Made by a program: the position numbers and the translations under genes. Below, piece by piece: positions 6,645 to 9,845 of a stretch of 9,845 bases of DNA (its first letter is position 1; each line of letters opens with the position of its first letter). The notes beneath the pieces were generated by a model, which ran no database searches, was not told the origin of the DNA, and saw nothing but the letters and a program-made list of their open reading frames with translations. Origin of the DNA: an uncultured Desulfobacterales bacterium (GTDB taxonomy: Bacteria; Desulfobacterota; Desulfobacteria; Desulfobacterales; JAFDCJ01); contig CALZJV010000198.1 in NCBI GenBank assembly GCA_945787595.1, forward strand, positions 1-9,845. The letters are read 5' to 3'.

Positions 6645-6957
6645 CTCACAACGGTGTTTGATTATATTTTTCCAAGAAGGGGGAAATTTTATGAACACCG
6701 ATCAGACGAAATCGGGATTTTAGACTTTAATAATCAGACCATGATGCAGGGTAAATATTGGCCAATCGATCCTGTAATTTCGATATGGATAAGTAGGACA
6801 GTATCGGAACCGGAGTGCTTGACTAGTATCTTCTGTTCTTCAGGAGCGGTTTATTACCAAGTTCGCGGGATTGACCGCAGCCGGCCTTTTGAAGGACCGC
6901 TTTATCCGTAATGGATTGTCTATGCCCTTAAGTTTTTTATTGGATTAAACTGGCCGC

Positions 6958-8310
6958 TTATGGGGCTAAAAAGCGCGTGAGTTCGTTAACATCCGGCATC
7001 TTATCCATATCCGCAACGGCTGTGTAGACTTTCCGCGCCGTGTCTTCACCCCATACGGGTGTCGCCAGTTCGTAGTATTTTTCCAGCAGTTCATCCGGTG
7101 AATACGGATCTTCAAAATCCCCCTTATTGACAAAGGCTTCGGCTTTCAGTTCGGTACCGTCCTTGAGGGTCAGAGCAACCCGAGACGGTCGTTGCCCCGG
7201 CATCATGGCCGTCAGTTTTGGATCTTCGACAACCCTGACTTTTTTTGCCAGCTCCCGTGCGGTCTGGTTTTGAACGGCCTGCGGTGTGAAACACGATACA
7301 CCGGTATGCCCGTGGACGATGGTGGTCGCCACTGCAAAGGGAATCGAAAATTTTCCGGCCAGCGAGTTGTCGGGTTGTTGATCACATAACTGGGCCGCCA
7401 GGGAATACGTGCTCACCTCAACCTCCCGGACATCTTCAGGCCGAATGCGCTTATAGGATGACCGGCGGATAATTTCCTGTAGAGCATCCAGGGTTGCGTG
7501 ATTGTAGCGACAGCAGGCATGGCGCTTGAAATAGTTTCGCATTATCTCAAAGCGTTCACCAAGTTCGTCCGTCATGACGTCGGGGTCGAATGTATCCGAA
7601 ACCACACTGCCGAAGACCGTTTGGAGCCCGTCTTTTTCTCCATTGAATCCGGCATCCACCAGCTGATGGGCTAGAATGCCCATGTATGCGCTGATCCCCG
7701 AATAGACGTTACGCACGAGTCCGCCCTCGAGCATCGTACGCCGACTGGTCGCCAGCGTCAGAGAGGAACTGACGTTTATCATCTCCCGCATGGCGGCGTG
7801 GTCATACTCCAATAGCTTGCCGACGGCCACGGCCGCACCCACGGTACCCCAAGACCCATGGGGGTGCATGGACATACGGATTTTACAGGCAATACCGATG
7901 CGGGCACCGACTTCATAGCCGAGGACCAGGGCCGTCAGCAGCCGTCGGCCTGGAAGTTTGCGGGCTTCCGCCAAGGCGAGGGCGGCCGGAACCACATGGA
8001 TGCCCGGATGGCCGCGGGCGAATTGGTTGCCCTCGTCCAGTTCCAGAAAGGTACCGGCGGTGCCGTTAATCAATCCGGCTTTGGACGGTTCGGTGCGAAT
8101 TCCTGCTCCGATCACGGTGGAGAGGCGCGGACCGTCCGGTTCGACCACCTGCCGAATCAGGGCTTTTACTTCTTCCTCCTGAGCACCTGATCCGATAACC
8201 GCTATGGAATCCGCCAGCACGGCTTTTGCACGGGTGCTAACTTCCCGGGGAAGGTCATCAAATCTGCAGCTGCAAATGTAGGATATTAATTGATCGAGAT
8301 AATCAGACAT
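6958..8310 (-). CDS. MmgE/PrpD family protein
   Basis: 450 residues, the normal length for this cytoplasmic family of cofactor-free dehydratases, decarboxylases and epimerases (2-methylcitrate dehydratase PrpD, cis-aconitate decarboxylase, iminodisuccinate epimerase). Start ATG at 8310, preceded by GAGGA (plus-strand 8317-8321) with 6 nt spacing. Family blocks visible include residues 82-92 (NGTAGTFLELD), HPGIHVVPAALALAE (101-115), MHPHGSWGTVGAA (148-160), YFKRHACCRYNHA (260-272) and KFSIPFAVA (320-328). Candidate active-site residues by position are D92, H101, H151, H264 or H271, and K320. Where some members have a Tyr after S-x-P this one has F325, so its chemistry may differ from cis-aconitate decarboxylase. 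No prpB/prpC or other methylcitrate gene is nearby, so a PrpD function should not be assumed. The gene lies 121 bp downstream of rocD on the same strand and may be cotranscribed. Its substrate is unknown; the family call is firm. Confidence 0.92.
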   Translation of the reverse strand: MSDYLDQLISYICSCRFDDLPREVSTRAKAVLADSIAVIGSGAQEEEVKALIRQVVEPDGPRLSTVIGAGIRTEPSKAGLINGTAGTFLELDEGNQFARGHPGIHVVPAALALAEARKLPGRRLLTALVLGYEVGARIGIACKIRMSMHPHGSWGTVGAAVAVGKLLEYDHAAMREMINVSSSLTLATSRRTMLEGGLVRNVYSGISAYMGILAHQLVDAGFNGEKDGLQTVFGSVVSDTFDPDVMTDELGERFEIMRNYFKRHACCRYNHATLDALQEIIRRSSYKRIRPEDVREVEVSTYSLAAQLCDQQPDNSLAGKFSIPFAVATTIVHGHTGVSCFTPQAVQNQTARELAKKVRVVEDPKLTAMMPGQRPSRVALTLKDGTELKAEAFVNKGDFEDPYSPDELLEKYYELATPVWGEDTARKVYTAVADMDKMPDVNELTRFLAP

Positions 8311-8386
8311 GGAATTTCCTCATAAAGGCTTTTCTATTTTCCAAGATTAATGCCGTGGATTTAATGACGATGCGGCCGGAGCCAAC

Positions 8387-8420
8387 GGCAGGGGATCCAT
8401 ATCCATGTTGCATCCCTGCC
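8387..8420. repeat. Hairpin in the rocD to MmgE/PrpD gap
   Basis: GGCAGGGGAT (8387-8396) faces ATCCCTGCC (8412-8420), nine pairs with one bulged G and a 15-nt loop. Read on the minus strand it begins 11 nt after the rocD stop and is followed by GTTGGCTCC, without a U-tract. It might attenuate or process a joint rocD-MmgE/PrpD transcript rather than terminate it fully. Confidence 0.4.
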
Positions 8421-8431
8421 AGGAAAAAATT

Positions 8432-9637
8432 TTAACGGGGTGACAATACCGAGTCGAAGCGTTCCAGGGCCCAATCGATTTCTTCGCGGGTAATCACCAG
8501 CGGTGGAGCAACGCGAATGGTGTGGCCGTGGGTATCCTTGCAGAGGACGCCCAACTCCATGAGTTTTTCGCAGTATTGGCGGGCCCCACCCCCTTCAGGC
8601 AGTAGTTCGATCCCGATCATCAGTCCTTTACCACGGACTTCTTTTACGAGCGGGCTGGCAATTTGTTTCAATTCCTGTAGGAAATATTGCCCCATTTCCG
8701 CAGAATTCTCCACCATCCCTTCTTCCACCAAAACCCGCAGAGCCATCCGGGCCACCGCGCAGGCCAGGGGATTGCCGCCGAAGGTACTGCCGTGTTCGCC
8801 GGGCCGCAGGACACCGAGAACCTCCGAGTTGGAAAGGACAGCCGAGATCGGGTAAAAACCGCCGGAAAGGGCCTTGCCGATCAGGGTCACATCCGGTTCG
8901 GCATCTTCATGACGATCCGCCAAAAGCTTTCCGGTGCGTCCCAAGCCGGTCTGAATTTCATCGAAGATCAGGGTCACGTTCTGACGATTGCAGATCTCTT
9001 TGACTTCCCTTAAATACCCCTCGGGCGGGATGATGACACCGGCTTCGCCCTGGATGGGTTCCACTAAGAAGCCCACTGTGTTAGCCGTAATCGCCGCTTC
9101 CAAGGCGGCACTGTCTCCAAAGGGGATTGATTTAAAGCCGGGAGTGAAAGGCCCGAATCCGGCGCGGGCCGTGGGATCGGTGCTGAAACTGACGATGGTG
9201 ATGGTGCGTCCATGGAAATTGTTTTCGCAGACAATGATTTCGGACTGGTTTTCGGGAACACCCTTGACCTCGTACCCCCATTTTCGCACCGCCTTGATGG
9301 CCGACTCCACCGCCTCGGCCCCGCTGTTGATGGGTAGGATCTTGTGGTAGTTGATCAACTCTCTGATCTCTTTATACAGCAGTCCCAGCTGGTCATTGCG
9401 GAAAGCCCGCGAAGTCAGCGTTAAGCGCGAGGACTGCGCCATCATGGCTTTCATTATCCGGGGGTGGCAATGGCCCTGGTTCACGGCGGAATACGCTGAC
9501 AGGCAGTCCAGGTATTTACGCCCCTCTTCATCCCAGACCCAAACCCGCTCACCCCTGGTGATCACCACTTCCAGGGGTTTGTAATTATGGGCGCCCAATT
9601 CATCCTCAAGTTGAACTAGATTGTCATAGCACTCCAT
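8432..9637 (-). CDS. rocD: Ornithine aminotransferase (ornithine--oxo-acid transaminase)
   Basis: A PLP-dependent class III aminotransferase that transfers the delta-amino group of L-ornithine to 2-oxoglutarate, giving glutamate 5-semialdehyde and glutamate, so linking arginine/ornithine with proline and glutamate. In 401-residue numbering: [16 protein letters not shown] (residues 10-25) and [15 protein letters not shown] (45-59) are RocD signatures; [12 protein letters not shown] (104-115) binds the cofactor phosphate; [14 protein letters not shown] (223-236) has the PLP aspartate D226; LIGKALSGG (252-260) has the Schiff-base lysine K255; [11 protein letters not shown] (283-293) is conserved. 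The frame is open to a TTG at 9679 and has an ATG at 9652. The ATG at 9637 is preferred because GAGG sits 9 nt before it and it gives the usual short lead into LED and a 401-residue length. It is intact, and first in a possible two-gene unit with the MmgE/PrpD gene. Confidence 0.93.
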   Translation of the reverse strand: MECYDNLVQLEDELGAHNYKPLEVVITRGERVWVWDEEGRKYLDCLSAYSAVNQGHCHPRIMKAMMAQSSRLTLTSRAFRNDQLGLLYKEIRELINYHKILPINSGAEAVESAIKAVRKWGYEVKGVPENQSEIIVCENNFHGRTITIVSFSTDPTARAGFGPFTPGFKSIPFGDSAALEAAITANTVGFLVEPIQGEAGVIIPPEGYLREVKEICNRQNVTLIFDEIQTGLGRTGKLLADRHEDAEPDVTLIGKALSGGFYPISAVLSNSEVLGVLRPGEHGSTFGGNPLACAVARMALRVLVEEGMVENSAEMGQYFLQELKQIASPLVKEVRGKGLMIGIELLPEGGGARQYCEKLMELGVLCKDTHGHTIRVAPPLVITREEIDWALERFDSVLSPR

Positions 9638-9759
9638 TAGCCTTAACCTCATTGAAGGATTATTTTTGAAAGAGTTCAATGCAATTTCTAGTAGGGATTG
9701 GATTTCAGGAATAAATCTCTCAATTTAATCCGGCAAGCCAATCCGCAGCGCTGGCTACG

Positions 9760-9788
9760 ATTATAATATTTTCGATTTTTCATGCCGA
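9760..9788 (-). promoter_or_regulatory. Sigma-70-like promoter for rocD
   Basis: On the minus strand a perfect -10 TATAAT (plus-strand 9760-9765) sits 17 bp after TCGGCA (9783-9788), which matches four of six bases of TTGACA. Transcription would start near 9753, leaving a leader of about 115 nt before the preferred ATG. No riboswitch or leader-peptide structure was recognised in that leader. Confidence 0.5.
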
Positions 9789-9845
9789 CCAAATTAACAT
9801 AAATTGATAAAAAGTCGAGACTAAATGGCAATTTGGTATAATTTA

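Larger units (their letters stand above)
6372..6957. other. Gene-poor stretch with two short hairpins
   Basis: About 590 bp between the NTF2-like fragment and the end of the MmgE/PrpD gene. An 85-codon plus-strand frame from a GTG at 6654 shows no recognisable domain and has no ribosome site, and a minus-strand frame at 6507-6698 overlaps it; neither is convincing. Hairpins occur at 6461-6481 and 6622-6644. GACCGC is directly repeated near 6872 and 6894. No clear terminator for the minus-strand MmgE/PrpD gene was found next to its stop. Confidence 0.45.

Noticed and set aside
6871..6899. GACCGC direct repeat as possible terminator of the MmgE/PrpD gene
   Set aside because: The copies are direct, not inverted, so they cannot form a stem, and no T-tract is suitably placed on the minus strand.
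6654..6911. 85-codon plus-strand frame from a GTG
   Set aside because: No ribosome site, no recognisable motif, and it starts just after a hairpin in a gene-poor region.
1..9845. CRISPR arrays, tRNA or rRNA genes, phage or defence systems
   Set aside because: No regularly spaced repeats, no tRNA-like cloverleaf or rRNA signature, and no nuclease, toxin or restriction gene was found on reading both strands.

Overview
The window looks like a chromosomal segment of an anaerobic Gram-negative bacterium, most plausibly a sulfate-reducing member of the Desulfobacterota (former Deltaproteobacteria). This rests on the mix of families: an AOR-family tungsten/molybdenum enzyme remnant, a RocD-type ornithine aminotransferase, a MmgE/PrpD protein and a decayed RAYT transposase. 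It is an inference without any database search. No rRNA, tRNA or CRISPR array was seen.

Left part (1-1930) is a graveyard. A RAYT (REP-associated Y1/HUH transposase) has lost its 5' end to small deletions but keeps the HVH and catalytic-Tyr segments. It is followed by a hairpin and then by the 3' half of an AOR-family oxidoreductase gene, which is truncated at its 5' end and carries two visible frameshifts. A 46-bp interrupted palindrome follows it. 1930-2640 is AT-rich and gene-poor.

The centre (2641-5712) is the most interesting part. An 852-residue exported chymotrypsin-fold serine protease has a signal peptide, an N-terminal propeptide-like domain, a His/Asp/Ser protease domain, two Big2-type Ig-like domains and a C-terminal region of about 290 residues made of three diverged repeats. 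Just downstream, beyond two hairpins of which one is a good intrinsic terminator, lies a 123-residue exported protein. Its only domain resembles the protease's propeptide-like domain, which suggests a free-standing inhibitor or chaperone for the protease, or a truncated duplicate.

5713-6957 has no convincing intact gene. It holds several short hairpins and a fragment resembling the end of an NTF2/SnoaL-like (DUF4440-type) protein.

The right part (6958-9845, minus strand) is ordinary and intact metabolism. rocD (ornithine aminotransferase, PLP enzyme) has a recognisable sigma-70-like promoter at the window's right edge, and a MmgE/PrpD-family gene lies 121 bp downstream of it on the same strand, possibly cotranscribed. 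Each of these two genes is individually clear; a shared pathway is not.
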